Assembly: GCF_007004735.1 (NCBI RefSeq)
Contig: NZ_SSNL01000005.1
Coordinates: forward strand, 62,001 to 126,000
Source of the DNA: Salinigranum halophilum
Lineage (GTDB): Archaea > Halobacteriota > Halobacteria > Halobacteriales > Haloferacaceae
Direction: 5' to 3'
DNA length: 64,000 nucleotides
The translations under genes were made by a program, and so were the position numbers. Position 1 is the stretch's first letter. The number at the start of each line of letters is the position of its first letter. Positions 26,484-35,394 of the stretch are shown in pieces. The notes below the pieces were generated by a model. The model saw only the letters and a list, made by a program, of their open reading frames with translations. It was not told where the DNA came from and ran no database searches.

Positions 26484-28388
26484 ATGGCGTACACCGCGGG
26501 TGTGGATATCGGCAACTCGAGCACTGAGGTCGCGCTCTTGCAGACCTCGGCGGACGGGACACACGAGTTCGTCGCCAGTGCCCTGTACCGGACGACGGGA
26601 TTGAAAGGCACGAAGAAGAACGTCCCCGGGGTCGTGAACGCGATCTCGCGGGCGGCGGACAGTGCAGGAATCGACGTCGCCGAGATCGACCGCGTCCTGC
26701 TCAACGAGGCGGCACCGGTCATCGGTGACGTCGCGATGGAGACCATCACGGAGACGGTCATCACGGAGTCGACGATGATCGGTCACGACCCGTCGACGCC
26801 GGGCGGCGTGGGGTTGGGTCAGGGGACGTCCGTCGAGATCACGGCCGACCGCGCCGACCACGACCCCGACGAGCCGGTGGTGGTCCTGGTGCCCGAGACG
26901 GTCGACTTCGCGGTCGCCGCGGGTCTCGTCAACGACTGGGTCGACGAGGGGTACGACGTCGCCGGGGCCATCGTCCAGCGCGACGACGCGGTGTTGATTC
27001 ACAACCGCATCGACGTGGAGATTCCCATCGTCGACGAGGTGTCCGAACTGGACAAGATCCCCCGCGGCCAGCCGACGGCCGTGGAGGTCGCCCCGCAGGC
27101 GACGGGGAAGTCCATCGACGAGCTCTCGAACCCCTACGGCATCGCGACGGTGTTCGACCTCTCGCCGGAGGAGACACAGAAGATCATCCCCGTCGCGCGA
27201 GCGCTCGTGGGGAACAAGTCCGCCGTGGTCATCAAGACCCCGAGCGGCGACGTCGAAGAGCGGACCATCCCGGCCGGGAAGCTCCAGATCATCAACGAAC
27301 GCGGCTCGACGGCCGAGGTCCCCGTCGACGAGGGCGCGGACGTCATCATGGAGACCGTGATGGACAACTGGCCGGTCGCGGACGTCCAGGGCGAGAGCGG
27401 CTCGAACATCGGCGGGATGTTGAACCGCGCGCGGGCCAGCATGGCCGAGGTGACCGGTCAGGCCGTCGACAGCATCGAGATTCGCGACATCGTGGCCGTG
27501 GACACGCTCATCCCACAGGAGGTCGAAGGCTCCGTCGCCGGCGAGTTCAGCATGGAGAGCGCCGTCGCACTGGCGGCGATGGTCAAGACCCAGCAGTTGC
27601 CCATGCAGCAGATCGCCGACGGCATCGAGTCCGAACTCGACACCGAAGTCATCATCCAGGGGGTCGAGGCCAACATGGCCGTTCTCGGCTCGCTCACGAC
27701 GCCGGGGACGGACGTCCCCGTCGCCATCCTCGACATGGGCGGGGGCTCGACCGACGCGGCGTACATGAACACGGACAAGGAGATCGACTCTATCCACCTC
27801 TCGGGTGCCGGCGACATGGTCACGATGCTCATCGACTCCGAACTGGGACTCGACGACAGGGACCTGGCCGAGGCGGTCAAGAAGTTCCCGTCCGCGAAGG
27901 TCCAGACGCTCTTCAGCATCCGCGAAGAGGACGGGACCGTCGACTTCCTCGACGACCCGGTCGACCCGAGCCTCTTCGGGCGGACCGTCCTCCTCGAAGA
28001 CGACGGCGGGATGCGGCCGGTTCCGGTCAGCAAGTCCCCGGAGGAGATCCGGCGGATCCGCCGCCGGGCAAAGCGCCGGGTGTTCGTCAAGAACGCCGAG
28101 CGGGCGCTCAACCTCATCACGCCGACCGAGAGCATCCGGCAGATCCCCTTCGTCGTGATGGTCGGACGCTCGTCGCTCGACTTCGAGATTCCCGAGATGA
28201 TCTCCGACGCGCTCGCCGAGTACGGTATCGTCTGCGGTCGCGCGAACGTCCGCGGCGAGATGGGGCCCCGGAACGCCGTCGCGACCGGGCTGGTCCTCTC
28301 ACACATCGGTGGCGGGTCGTACCTGGACTTCGAGTTACCCGCAGAGCTGTCGACGTCGCTCGAGCGGACGCCGGCGAAGACGAACTGA
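26484..28388 (+). CDS. ddrA: Diol dehydratase reactivase large subunit
   Basis: The 634-residue ATPase of the Hsp70/actin-like reactivase exchanges damaged cobalamin in the dehydratase. Family blocks: YTAGVDIGNSSTEVAL at the N-terminus (phosphate 1), NEAAPVIGDVAMETIT, TPGGVGLGQG, DIVAVDTLIPQEVEGS and ILDMGGGSTDAAY (phosphate 2). The start lies at leaderless distance from a TATA element and diverges from pduC. The small subunit gene follows after 97 nt. Confidence 0.94.
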   Translation: MAYTAGVDIGNSSTEVALLQTSADGTHEFVASALYRTTGLKGTKKNVPGVVNAISRAADSAGIDVAEIDRVLLNEAAPVIGDVAMETITETVITESTMIGHDPSTPGGVGLGQGTSVEITADRADHDPDEPVVVLVPETVDFAVAAGLVNDWVDEGYDVAGAIVQRDDAVLIHNRIDVEIPIVDEVSELDKIPRGQPTAVEVAPQATGKSIDELSNPYGIATVFDLSPEETQKIIPVARALVGNKSAVVIKTPSGDVEERTIPAGKLQIINERGSTAEVPVDEGADVIMETVMDNWPVADVQGESGSNIGGMLNRARASMAEVTGQAVDSIEIRDIVAVDTLIPQEVEGSVAGEFSMESAVALAAMVKTQQLPMQQIADGIESELDTEVIIQGVEANMAVLGSLTTPGTDVPVAILDMGGGSTDAAYMNTDKEIDSIHLSGAGDMVTMLIDSELGLDDRDLAEAVKKFPSAKVQTLFSIREEDGTVDFLDDPVDPSLFGRTVLLEDDGGMRPVPVSKSPEEIRRIRRRAKRRVFVKNAERALNLITPTESIRQIPFVVMVGRSSLDFEIPEMISDALAEYGIVCGRANVRGEMGPRNAVATGLVLSHIGGGSYLDFELPAELSTSLERTPAKTN

Positions 28389-28485
28389 CCCGCGGACCGG
28401 ACGCCGAGCCGCCGCGCGGGCGGACAGCCGAAGCGACGGCGGCGAACGGCGTCATTTATGTCTGTGACGGTGTAACACGACCCGT

Positions 28486-28860
28486 ATGAGCGAGTGTCGC
28501 GGCCCGGTCGACCAGGACGACGACGTGCCCTGCGTTCACGTCCGCTGTCTCGGCGCGCGGGACGCAGAGCCGGAGTGGGTAGCGTACCTCGAACACGGCC
28601 TCGAAGAGGAGGGAGTCCCCTGGCTCGTCGAGTTCGACGCGGCCGACGACAGCGTCGCCGCCGCCCACGGGGCGGCGCTCGAGTCGGCACTGAAGATCGG
28701 CGTCAGCGTCCACGAGACGCGGATCGTCGTCCACCACAAGCAACTGCCCGACGACGAACCCGTCTTCGACGTCTCGGAGGTGACCGCGAGCGACGCGCGT
28801 GACCTCGGGTCGAACGCGGCTCGACTCGCCAAGGGGACACCGCTGAAATCTCTCGACTAA
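28486..28860 (+). CDS. ddrB: Diol dehydratase reactivase small subunit
   Basis: The 124-residue protein matches PduH/DdrB, the small subunit that swaps with the dehydratase beta subunit during reactivation. Seen are VHVRCLGARDAEPEWV, EEGVPWLVEF, a SALKIGVSVH helix and the C-terminal SNAARLAKGTPLKSL. It completes the dehydratase-reactivase set in this locus. Confidence 0.88.
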   Translation: MSECRGPVDQDDDVPCVHVRCLGARDAEPEWVAYLEHGLEEEGVPWLVEFDAADDSVAAAHGAALESALKIGVSVHETRIVVHHKQLPDDEPVFDVSEVTASDARDLGSNAARLAKGTPLKSLD

Positions 28861-28933
28861 TCGTTTTCGAGCCTCGTTCGTCAAAAATTCGAAGTTCGAA
28901 GCCTGTGACTCGTCGGGTACGAGGCAGCTCGCC

Positions 28934-29344
28934 TTACAGCGACTCGAACGCCTCGACGGCGGCCGACGCGACCTGGACGTCCTCCTCGGCGCTCCCGCCC
29001 GAGACGCCGACACCACCGACGACCGAGCCGTCTGACTCCAGCGGGATGCCCCCGCCGAAGGTGATGATGCGTCCGTCGTTCGTGTTGCCGAGCCCGTACA
29101 GCGACTCGCCGGGCTGTGAGACCTCCCAGACCGTCTCCGTGTCCAGTTTCAGCGAGACGGCGCTGTAGGCCTTGTTCTGCGAGATGGAGACGCTCGCGAG
29201 GAGCGCGTCGTCCATCCGGTGGAAGGCGACGAGGTTCGCTCCCTCGTCCATCACGGCGATGCACATCGGGACGTCGATATCGTCGGCTTCCTCTTCGGCG
29301 GCGTCGATCAGGGTCTTTGCGACGTCGAGGGTTACGTCTGTCAT
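28934..29344 (-). CDS. DUF336 (GlcG/HbpS/PduO C-terminal-like) protein
   Basis: The 136-residue protein is a stand-alone DUF336 domain: an N-terminal helix (LDVAKTLIDAAEEEA), CIAVMDEGANLVAFHRMDDA, SQNKAYSAV, TFGGGIPLESDGSVVGGVGVSGG and a C-terminal AAVEAFESL. In bacterial PduO this domain is fused to the adenosyltransferase and can bind haem or cobalamin; here it is encoded separately at the end of the pdu locus and converges with ddrB. The ATG at 29344 is preferred over 29365. A link to cobalamin handling is inference from family and position. Confidence 0.87.
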   Translation of the reverse strand: MTDVTLDVAKTLIDAAEEEADDIDVPMCIAVMDEGANLVAFHRMDDALLASVSISQNKAYSAVSLKLDTETVWEVSQPGESLYGLGNTNDGRIITFGGGIPLESDGSVVGGVGVSGGSAEEDVQVASAAVEAFESL

Positions 29345-29550
29345 GGTTGTGAACCAGAAGACCAATCAGTTCATAACCGTTTAAAATTTTGTTTTTTGCG
29401 AATCACGAAACCAGCGGCGGGCCGAAGCGCGGTCAGTACCGGTCGAGACCGCCGCCCAGCACTCCGGACGGGTATATATCAGAATTATAAACGTACTACC
29501 CCCGTGTCCGTCATCCCCGACGTGAGTCGTCGCGCACGCCACCCGGCGCG

Positions 29551-29988
29551 ATGGCGACTGACGAGACTATGTCGAAGACAGACCAGCGACCCCCCGAGAC
29601 GGCGTGTGAATCGGTCCACAGGGAGTACATCCTCGACGTGCGAGTCGTCGAAGTGACAGACGACGAACCGCGGTATCGGTTCGAGGCACCGGAACACCGG
29701 GGTATCGCGTTCGGCGACCCCGAGATGGCAGAACTGTACGCCGACGTCTACTTTTGCGCCAACGGCTTCGAGGAGGATGGAACCGGCGAATACGGTATCC
29801 CGCCAGCGATTATCGGCGCTGGTCGTGCCGTGCTGGCGTCGTACATGCTCGCGCAACCGCACAACGACCTCGAGTGGGTCGCCTCGTTCTTCGGGTTGAA
29901 ACCACACCGAATCAACAAGTACGCAGAGGTCGTCGCGAACCGTGCCCAGGAGATCCGCGACGGCGCCGAAGAACGAGGCGTCGAGTAA
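29551..29988 (+). CDS. Hypothetical protein with C-terminal helical, HTH-like region
   Basis: The 145-residue acidic protein has an N-terminal beta-rich part (YILDVRVVEVTDDEPRYRF) and a C-terminal helical part with WVASFFGLKPHRINKYAEV, which looks like a helix-turn-helix. Family not recognised. An alternative ATG is at 29569. A TATA-like ATATATC at about 29473 suggests an untranslated leader. Confidence 0.55.
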   Translation: MATDETMSKTDQRPPETACESVHREYILDVRVVEVTDDEPRYRFEAPEHRGIAFGDPEMAELYADVYFCANGFEEDGTGEYGIPPAIIGAGRAVLASYMLAQPHNDLEWVASFFGLKPHRINKYAEVVANRAQEIRDGAEERGVE

Positions 29989-30361
29989 CGCGGGCGATGT
30001 CGTCTCTCGGTGGGTGACCGAGGAGCAACACGCGTCGATTCGAACAGCCGTTCGGCGCGCGTGGTCCGAGATATATAAAATATATTGTGTTTTGCGGAGA
30101 GTGTAGCGTTTTGTATGTGTTCTGAGCGAGCTCGGGCGACACGGCTCTGTGATAGATTTCGATGCGTTCTCTTGCGGAATATTGTCGGAATATCGTCTTC
30201 GATACGCAGAGAAGTACAGTTATCAGTCCGCCTCTTGATGGTCTTTTCGAGCGTCTTCCAACGGCTTCGAGAGCACGAGGCCGTTATGTCAGCCGAGAAT
30301 ATTTACGCGTATGTACGACACGATAGAGTGGGTACCGCTTCGCACCACCCTTGTCGGGTAA
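29989..30361. other. AT-rich intergenic region with an orphan TATA box
   Basis: This stretch lacks a convincing gene. A very strong TATATAAAATATATT (30071-30085) faces an uncoded region. Third-position GC bias, so strong elsewhere, is missing in all frames. It could host an unannotated RNA, or be promoter remnants from a lost gene. Confidence 0.5.
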
Positions 30362-30408
30362 CTCTCGATAGTTGTAATCGAGAGAGATATTATAAAATGC
30401 TTTTATTA
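30362..30408 (+). promoter_or_regulatory. Inverted repeat and promoter of the PhoX-type gene
   Basis: CTCTCGAT and ATCGAGAG (30362-30369 and 30377-30384) form an 8-bp inverted repeat with a 7-nt loop, directly before two TATA-like elements (TTATAAAAT at 30390 and TTTTATTA at 30401). The second lies about 26 nt before the ATG at 30431. The arrangement suits an activator site upstream of the basal promoter. Confidence 0.55.
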
Positions 30409-30430
30409 AACGGTTGTGCCGTCCACGTGC

Positions 30431-33112
30431 ATGGTCGATTTCAGTCGACGTAACCTGATGGCCTCATCGCTGGCTGCGGCGCTCGGCGCGAGCGTGGCGG
30501 GAAGCGGTGTTGCGAGTGCGAGCAACAGCGAGATCGAGGAATCCGACACACCGAACGCTCCGAGCGTGAGGGGGAGCATCAAGCGCTTCTCGAACACCGC
30601 GTTCGGGGCAGAGGTGACCGGACCGTTCGTCTTCGCCGACGGCACCCTCCTCTACAGCAATCAGCACCCGAGCGAGGAGAACACGGGCGAGTTCTCCGCC
30701 CCGGGTGTCGGCTACTTCAGTGGTTTCAACTTCGAGATGGACGGCTCGAACGCCGACTTCTCGGAGCTGTCGATTCCGGAGACCGAAGAACAGCGCCGAC
30801 GGATTCGCTCCAGCGCGGGCGAGTACACCTACCTCGGAAAGGGCCGTGACTCCATCAACGGTGGTACCGAGCGCCTCGGCGTAACCCAGACGCCCGACGG
30901 CACCGACATCACGATGGACAACTTCGCGGGCACCCAGTACGGCGCGGCTGCGACCAACCCTGACTGCAACGAGTTCGTCGCCACGAACGAGGAGGAGACC
31001 GAGGGGTACCTCTTCACCAACTGGGAGAACAGCCCGGGATGCGTCAGCAGGATTCCGATCAGCCAGACCGAAGACGGCGAGTGGGAGTCCGACCTCGAGA
31101 ACGCCATCAACGTCGTCAACACCGACGCGTTCCGCGCCGTCGGTGGAACTCGCATCAACTGTTACGGTGACCTCTCGCCGTGGAATACGATGGTCACCTC
31201 CGAAGAGAACTACGCGCACCCACGCGTCTCTCTGACCAACACGGTGGGCGACATCGTCGAAGCCGGTTCCGGCGAGGGCCTCGTCGGCGGCTGTCAGTTC
31301 TGGAACCGACCGAACCCCTCGGAGATCCAGGGTGCAGTCAACGACTACGCCGACAACGGCGACCTCGAGAGTAGCTGGTACGTCCAGGGCTACTGGGCGC
31401 TGACCGGCGTCGAGTTCCTCGCGTACTACCTCGGCGCGGACCAGGTCGACCAGTCCGGTGACTCGAACACGTTCGCCCCCATCAGCGACGTCTACCCGAA
31501 CCCCTACCGCTACGGCTACCAGGTGGACATCCGCGACGCCGCGGCGGACGAACCCACACCCATCAAGTACTACGTGATGGGCCGCGCCTCCTGGGAGGCA
31601 CCGGACTTCCAGAACGACCACAAGACGGTCTACGGCTGCTCCGACGGCGACTCGAAGGGCATCTACAAGTTCGTCGCCGACGAGGAGATTCCCGGCTACG
31701 ACGACCCGATGGACGTCGAGGGCACGCTGTACGCCCCGAAGATCACCAACGACTCGGCGAACGTCGCCGAGTCCGGCACCCGTGCCTCCCCGGCCGATGT
31801 CAAGCTCGAGATCGAGTGGATCCCGCTCGGCCACGCCTCCAACGCGGAGTGTGAGGAGTGGATCGCCCAGTACGACGACGTCACCCAGATGGACTACCTC
31901 GAGACCCACACGGCCGACGACACCGACGTCGTGGGGGACCTCAACGCGGCACTCAAGCAGGCCGACCTCGAGGTCATCGCGAACGGCAACCAGAACTACA
32001 TCACGAACGAGGAGATTCTCGAGTGGGCCGACCAGTACGAGGAGAACGGCCCCGACGGCGTCGACGACGAACTCCGCAAGGTGCCCTTCCTCGAGACCCG
32101 CGCGGCCGCCAAGGAGATCGGCGCCTCCATCGAGTTCAACAAGGCCGAGGGCGTCGACAGCGTCTCCGACGCCGGTCCCGGCGACTACGTCTACTTCGGC
32201 ATCTCCGAGTTCAACGACGACCTCGCCGACGAGACGGGCGACGTCCGGATGGACCGCGTCGACGGCGGCGTGATCTACCGCGGCGAACTCGACGCGAACT
32301 ACAACGTCTCGACGCTCGAGGCGGCCATCGTCGGCCCGGACTTCACCGACGGGCCGGAGGTCGCAAACGACGCGGTGCGCAACATCGACAACGTCTACGT
32401 GATGGACGACGGTCGCGTCCTCTGCTGTGAGGACGGCTTCGACGAGTCGCGGCGCTCGTACCCCAACGACTGTCTCTACGTCTACCAGCCCAACGTTCAG
32501 GTCGACGTCAGCTCCGTCGCGGTCGGGCAGGGCGAGACGGTCGAGGCGGACGTCATGGCGAAGCACGTCCCGGAGGGACTCGCCGGCGGTACGTTCGAGG
32601 TAGAAGTCGCAGACGAGAGCGTCGTCGAAATCGTGAGCGCGAGCTACCCCGACGCGGTCGGCCTGTCGAAGCAGCCGACCATCGAGGACGGCAAGACGGC
32701 GACGTTCAAGTTCGCCGATACGAACAAGCTGATGCAGCAGGAGGGCACCGAGTTCAAGCTCGCCACCATCACCCTCACCGGCATGGGCGCAGGTGCCACG
32801 GACATCGACACCAGCGCGTCGTTCGACGACGACGACGGCAACGCCATCGACGTCGAACCCCGTTCCGGCATTGCCCTGACCGGTCCCGCAAGCGTCGGCA
32901 GCAGCAGTGCCTCGCCGCAGGACCCCGACGGTGATGGCCGCTACGAGGACGTCAACGGCAACGGCCGCGTCGACTACGACGACGTCGTCACGCTGTTCAA
33001 CAACCTCGAGAACAGCAACGTGAAGTCCAACGCTCGCGCGTTCGACTTCAACGGCAACGAACAACTCGACTACGCCGACCTCGTCGTGCTGTACGAGGAG
33101 ATCGACGCCTGA
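30431..33112 (+). CDS. PhoX-type exported phosphatase with cohesin-like and dockerin modules
   Basis: The 893-residue protein carries a Tat signal (FSRRNLMASSLAAALG) and signal-peptidase-like ASA site. Residues about 40-680 resemble the DUF839/PhoX phosphatase family (NWENSPGCVSRIP, GVEFLAYYLG, VYGCSDGDSKGIYKFVAD, VMDDGRVLCCEDG). A cohesin-like beta module follows (about 690-820: VDVSSVAVGQGETVEADV, EGLAGGTFEV, SYPDAVGL). The C-terminal about 60 residues form a dockerin with two calcium loops, DVNGNGRVDYDD and DFNGNEQLDYAD. It is followed by a surface protein with a related cohesin-like module, so it likely docks outside the cell. The phosphatase substrate is not known. Confidence 0.83.
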   Translation: MVDFSRRNLMASSLAAALGASVAGSGVASASNSEIEESDTPNAPSVRGSIKRFSNTAFGAEVTGPFVFADGTLLYSNQHPSEENTGEFSAPGVGYFSGFNFEMDGSNADFSELSIPETEEQRRRIRSSAGEYTYLGKGRDSINGGTERLGVTQTPDGTDITMDNFAGTQYGAAATNPDCNEFVATNEEETEGYLFTNWENSPGCVSRIPISQTEDGEWESDLENAINVVNTDAFRAVGGTRINCYGDLSPWNTMVTSEENYAHPRVSLTNTVGDIVEAGSGEGLVGGCQFWNRPNPSEIQGAVNDYADNGDLESSWYVQGYWALTGVEFLAYYLGADQVDQSGDSNTFAPISDVYPNPYRYGYQVDIRDAAADEPTPIKYYVMGRASWEAPDFQNDHKTVYGCSDGDSKGIYKFVADEEIPGYDDPMDVEGTLYAPKITNDSANVAESGTRASPADVKLEIEWIPLGHASNAECEEWIAQYDDVTQMDYLETHTADDTDVVGDLNAALKQADLEVIANGNQNYITNEEILEWADQYEENGPDGVDDELRKVPFLETRAAAKEIGASIEFNKAEGVDSVSDAGPGDYVYFGISEFNDDLADETGDVRMDRVDGGVIYRGELDANYNVSTLEAAIVGPDFTDGPEVANDAVRNIDNVYVMDDGRVLCCEDGFDESRRSYPNDCLYVYQPNVQVDVSSVAVGQGETVEADVMAKHVPEGLAGGTFEVEVADESVVEIVSASYPDAVGLSKQPTIEDGKTATFKFADTNKLMQQEGTEFKLATITLTGMGAGATDIDTSASFDDDDGNAIDVEPRSGIALTGPASVGSSSASPQDPDGDGRYEDVNGNGRVDYDDVVTLFNNLENSNVKSNARAFDFNGNEQLDYADLVVLYEEIDA

Positions 33113-33204
33113 GACGACTGCGACTGCGTCGAGCGAACTGACACGGCGGTCTCCGCCGCCGCCCCCGCTCGTTCGGCACACCATCCCCCCACACCACCCA
33201 ACAC

Positions 33205-33906
33205 ATGCCACGAGAGACAGACCGGTTCCGAACCGCCATCGTCGGCGTCGTCCTCCTCGCACTCTGCGCTTCGGCGCTGACCGGAGCGGCGACCGCCCAG
33301 ACAGACAGCCCGACCATCCGCGTCGAGAGCGCGACCGTCCAGCCGGGTGAGACCGCGACCGTCGACGTCGTCCTGACGTCGGCACCGAACGGGCTCGCCG
33401 GCTACGCCGTCGACCTCTCGGTCGGAAACAGTAACGCGCTCATCCAGGGGGCGAGCTACCCCGACGCGTTCGGGCTCACCTCGGAACCCACCCTCTCAGA
33501 GGACGGCTCACGGCTCACCCTCGAGGCCGCAGACCTCAACGAGCAGGTCCAGCCCGGCGCAACGGACGTCGTGCTCGCGACGGTCGAGGTGTCCAGCGGC
33601 ATGGCCGGCGACATCACGCTCTCGGTCGAACCGCTCCAGTTCGACGCCGACGGCGGGTCCGCGGTCGACCCCGTGAGCGAATCGGGAACCGTCACCGTCA
33701 CCGCGGGTGAGGACGCCGACTCGACCGGGACGACCGACGCCGATTCGGCCGACTCGGACGCCGCGGCGGCCGCGTCGAACGACGGCGACGCCTCAGAAGC
33801 CGCGACCGAGACGACGTCGACCGAGTTCGCCTTCCCCGCTGGCGGAATCGCGCTGACGGCGCTCGCGCTGACACTCGTCGCCGCGTTCGCGGCGCGTCGT
33901 CGGTAG
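33205..33906 (+). CDS. Surface protein with cohesin-like domain
   Basis: The 233-residue protein has a Sec-type signal peptide (about 1-32), a cohesin-like beta domain (about 34-165: VESATVQPGETATVDVVL, NGLAGYAVDL, ASYPDAFGL, DVVLATVEV), a Thr/Asp/Ser/Ala-rich stalk (about 168-205) and a C-terminal hydrophobic helix ending ARRR, like an archaeal PGF-CTERM style anchor though the PGF is FPAGG here. It would display the cohesin at the cell surface, available to the dockerin of the upstream phosphatase 92 nt away. Direct binding is inference. Confidence 0.82.
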   Translation: MPRETDRFRTAIVGVVLLALCASALTGAATAQTDSPTIRVESATVQPGETATVDVVLTSAPNGLAGYAVDLSVGNSNALIQGASYPDAFGLTSEPTLSEDGSRLTLEAADLNEQVQPGATDVVLATVEVSSGMAGDITLSVEPLQFDADGGSAVDPVSESGTVTVTAGEDADSTGTTDADSADSDAAAAASNDGDASEAATETTSTEFAFPAGGIALTALALTLVAAFAARRR

Positions 33907-34112
33907 GCGCGCTCGACACCTCCCTTCTCGCGGGGCTCCCGTTCTCACACACTTCTTTCACGTTCCGCACGGCTGCGACGACCGGGAGCCGTCACCCACC
34001 GTTCAATCCGAATCGGACCCGTCCGTCGCACCGACCCGCCGCCGCGACGGAGGACGTCCGACACCCACAGGCGAAACGACTTCCGGGTGGCCGGCGAGTG
34101 ACGACACACGAG

Positions 34113-34958
34113 ATGAAGGCGTTCCCTTCGGACCCGTCCCCGGCCGATGCCCAGCCGGCGCTGTTCGAGCGCGGGCACCTCTGGGTCCACGAACTGGTCG
34201 ACGGCGCACCCCTTCGGGTGCAGGCGCAAGGCGGCGGACGACTCCGCTTCGGCGACGCCGTCCGCGTCTTCGGCGACGGAGACGACGTCCCGCCGGCGTA
34301 CGAACACGCCGTCCGGCACGTCCGCGAGTCGTTCGACCGCGGGGCGCTCGCGGCCGCCGTCGACGACGTCGCGTCGGTCGTCTTCTTCACCCGCGCGATG
34401 CACCGCTGTGGCGTCGACTACGACTGGGACGAGACCCCGAACGTGCTGGGCGTCGACGTCTGGTCGGAGACGAGCGAGCGATATCTCCAGCCCGACCGCG
34501 TCGAGAAGATCTACACGCGACTCGGGCTCGAACCACTCAACACGGTGCGCGCGGAGGTGCGTGCGGCCGACTTCGACCCCTCGTCGTACGCGTTCCCCGA
34601 CTCCGCGTGGTACGACGGACCGTGTGCGGGGGTGTTGCTTCGGAACAAGACCGGGCTCCGCTGTGCGCTCGAGAACCCGGCCGTGGACCGAGGAGAGCGT
34701 CGCGCCGCGTCGGACACCGACGCCGAGGCGTTCGCCCGCGACCAGGCGACGACCGCGCGATTCGACGCCGCCGCACGGCAGCTTCGAGCGGCAGGCCAGC
34801 CAGTGACGTTCGACACGCTGTACGAGCGCGTGCTGGAGCGCGTGGCGCGCGCAGAGCACGACCGCCTCTTCGAGGGCGACGTCGACGTCCGGGCGTTCCG
34901 GTCGGCCGTCGCCGAGCGGACGGGCGCGTACCTCGGCGAGCGCGACGAGGGGCGCTGA
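34113..34958 (+). CDS. RNA ligase-like haloarchaeal protein
   Basis: The 281-residue protein resembles a haloarchaeal nucleotidyltransferase/RNA ligase-like family, starting MKAFPSDPSPADA and containing LWVHELVDGAPLRVQ, a WYDGPCAGVLLRNKTG block (motif IV/V-like), and a helical C-terminus. In standard ligases motif I is KxDG with the AMP-accepting lysine; here the corresponding segment is ELVDG, so the lysine is Leu. Whether it is an active ligase is therefore doubtful. ATG 34113 is preferred to the in-frame GTG 34098. Confidence 0.6.
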   Translation: MKAFPSDPSPADAQPALFERGHLWVHELVDGAPLRVQAQGGGRLRFGDAVRVFGDGDDVPPAYEHAVRHVRESFDRGALAAAVDDVASVVFFTRAMHRCGVDYDWDETPNVLGVDVWSETSERYLQPDRVEKIYTRLGLEPLNTVRAEVRAADFDPSSYAFPDSAWYDGPCAGVLLRNKTGLRCALENPAVDRGERRAASDTDAEAFARDQATTARFDAAARQLRAAGQPVTFDTLYERVLERVARAEHDRLFEGDVDVRAFRSAVAERTGAYLGERDEGR

Positions 34959-34976
34959 GCGGGCCGCCGCCGGCGA

Positions 34977-35225
34977 CTAGACGGCCGTCTCACCGAGCGA
35001 GATATGGCCGGCTTCGAGCGCCTCCAGCAGGCGCTCGTCGAGCGGGCGGTCGTCCCAGTCGTCGCCGCGCTCGGACTCGGGCACGCGGTCGAGCAGCGAG
35101 ACAAGCGAGGCGTGGACGTGTCGCCCGTGTCGTCCGCAGGCGGGACAGGTCAGGACGATGAATCGCACCCCGTAGGAGCGCTCCGTCGTCTCGTGGCAGA
35201 CCGAACAGACGTACGTGTCGGACAC
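34977..35225 (-). CDS. Small zinc-finger protein
   Basis: The 82-residue protein has YVCSVCHETTERSY near residue 5 and LTCPACGRHGRHVH near residue 25, a zinc ribbon, then a charged helical part. The GTG at 35225 is chosen: upstream in-frame codons lose the GC-rich third position, and the further ATG at 35396 would overlap the start codon of the divergent gene. Confidence 0.6.
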   Translation of the reverse strand: MSDTYVCSVCHETTERSYGVRFIVLTCPACGRHGRHVHASLVSLLDRVPESERGDDWDDRPLDERLLEALEAGHISLGETAV

Positions 35226-35394
35226 ACCCCCGCTTCGGGGGCGGAGGGACTCAACGGTTCCGTCCGCGCGGTGCCCACAGCACAGTCCGGCGCGGAGGTG
35301 CGCGCTCAGCCTCCCTCGCCCGTGCTCCGTCCGCCACTCGAGACGGTCAGGTGAGAGCGCACATTTATCACCTGTGCATCTCTGAGTATCGACC

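Noticed and set aside
30085-30453. A 122-residue plus-strand frame in the AT-rich region before the phosphatase gene
   Set aside because: Codon use lacks the GC-rich third positions and acidic composition of neighbouring genes, and it overlaps the phosphatase promoter and start.
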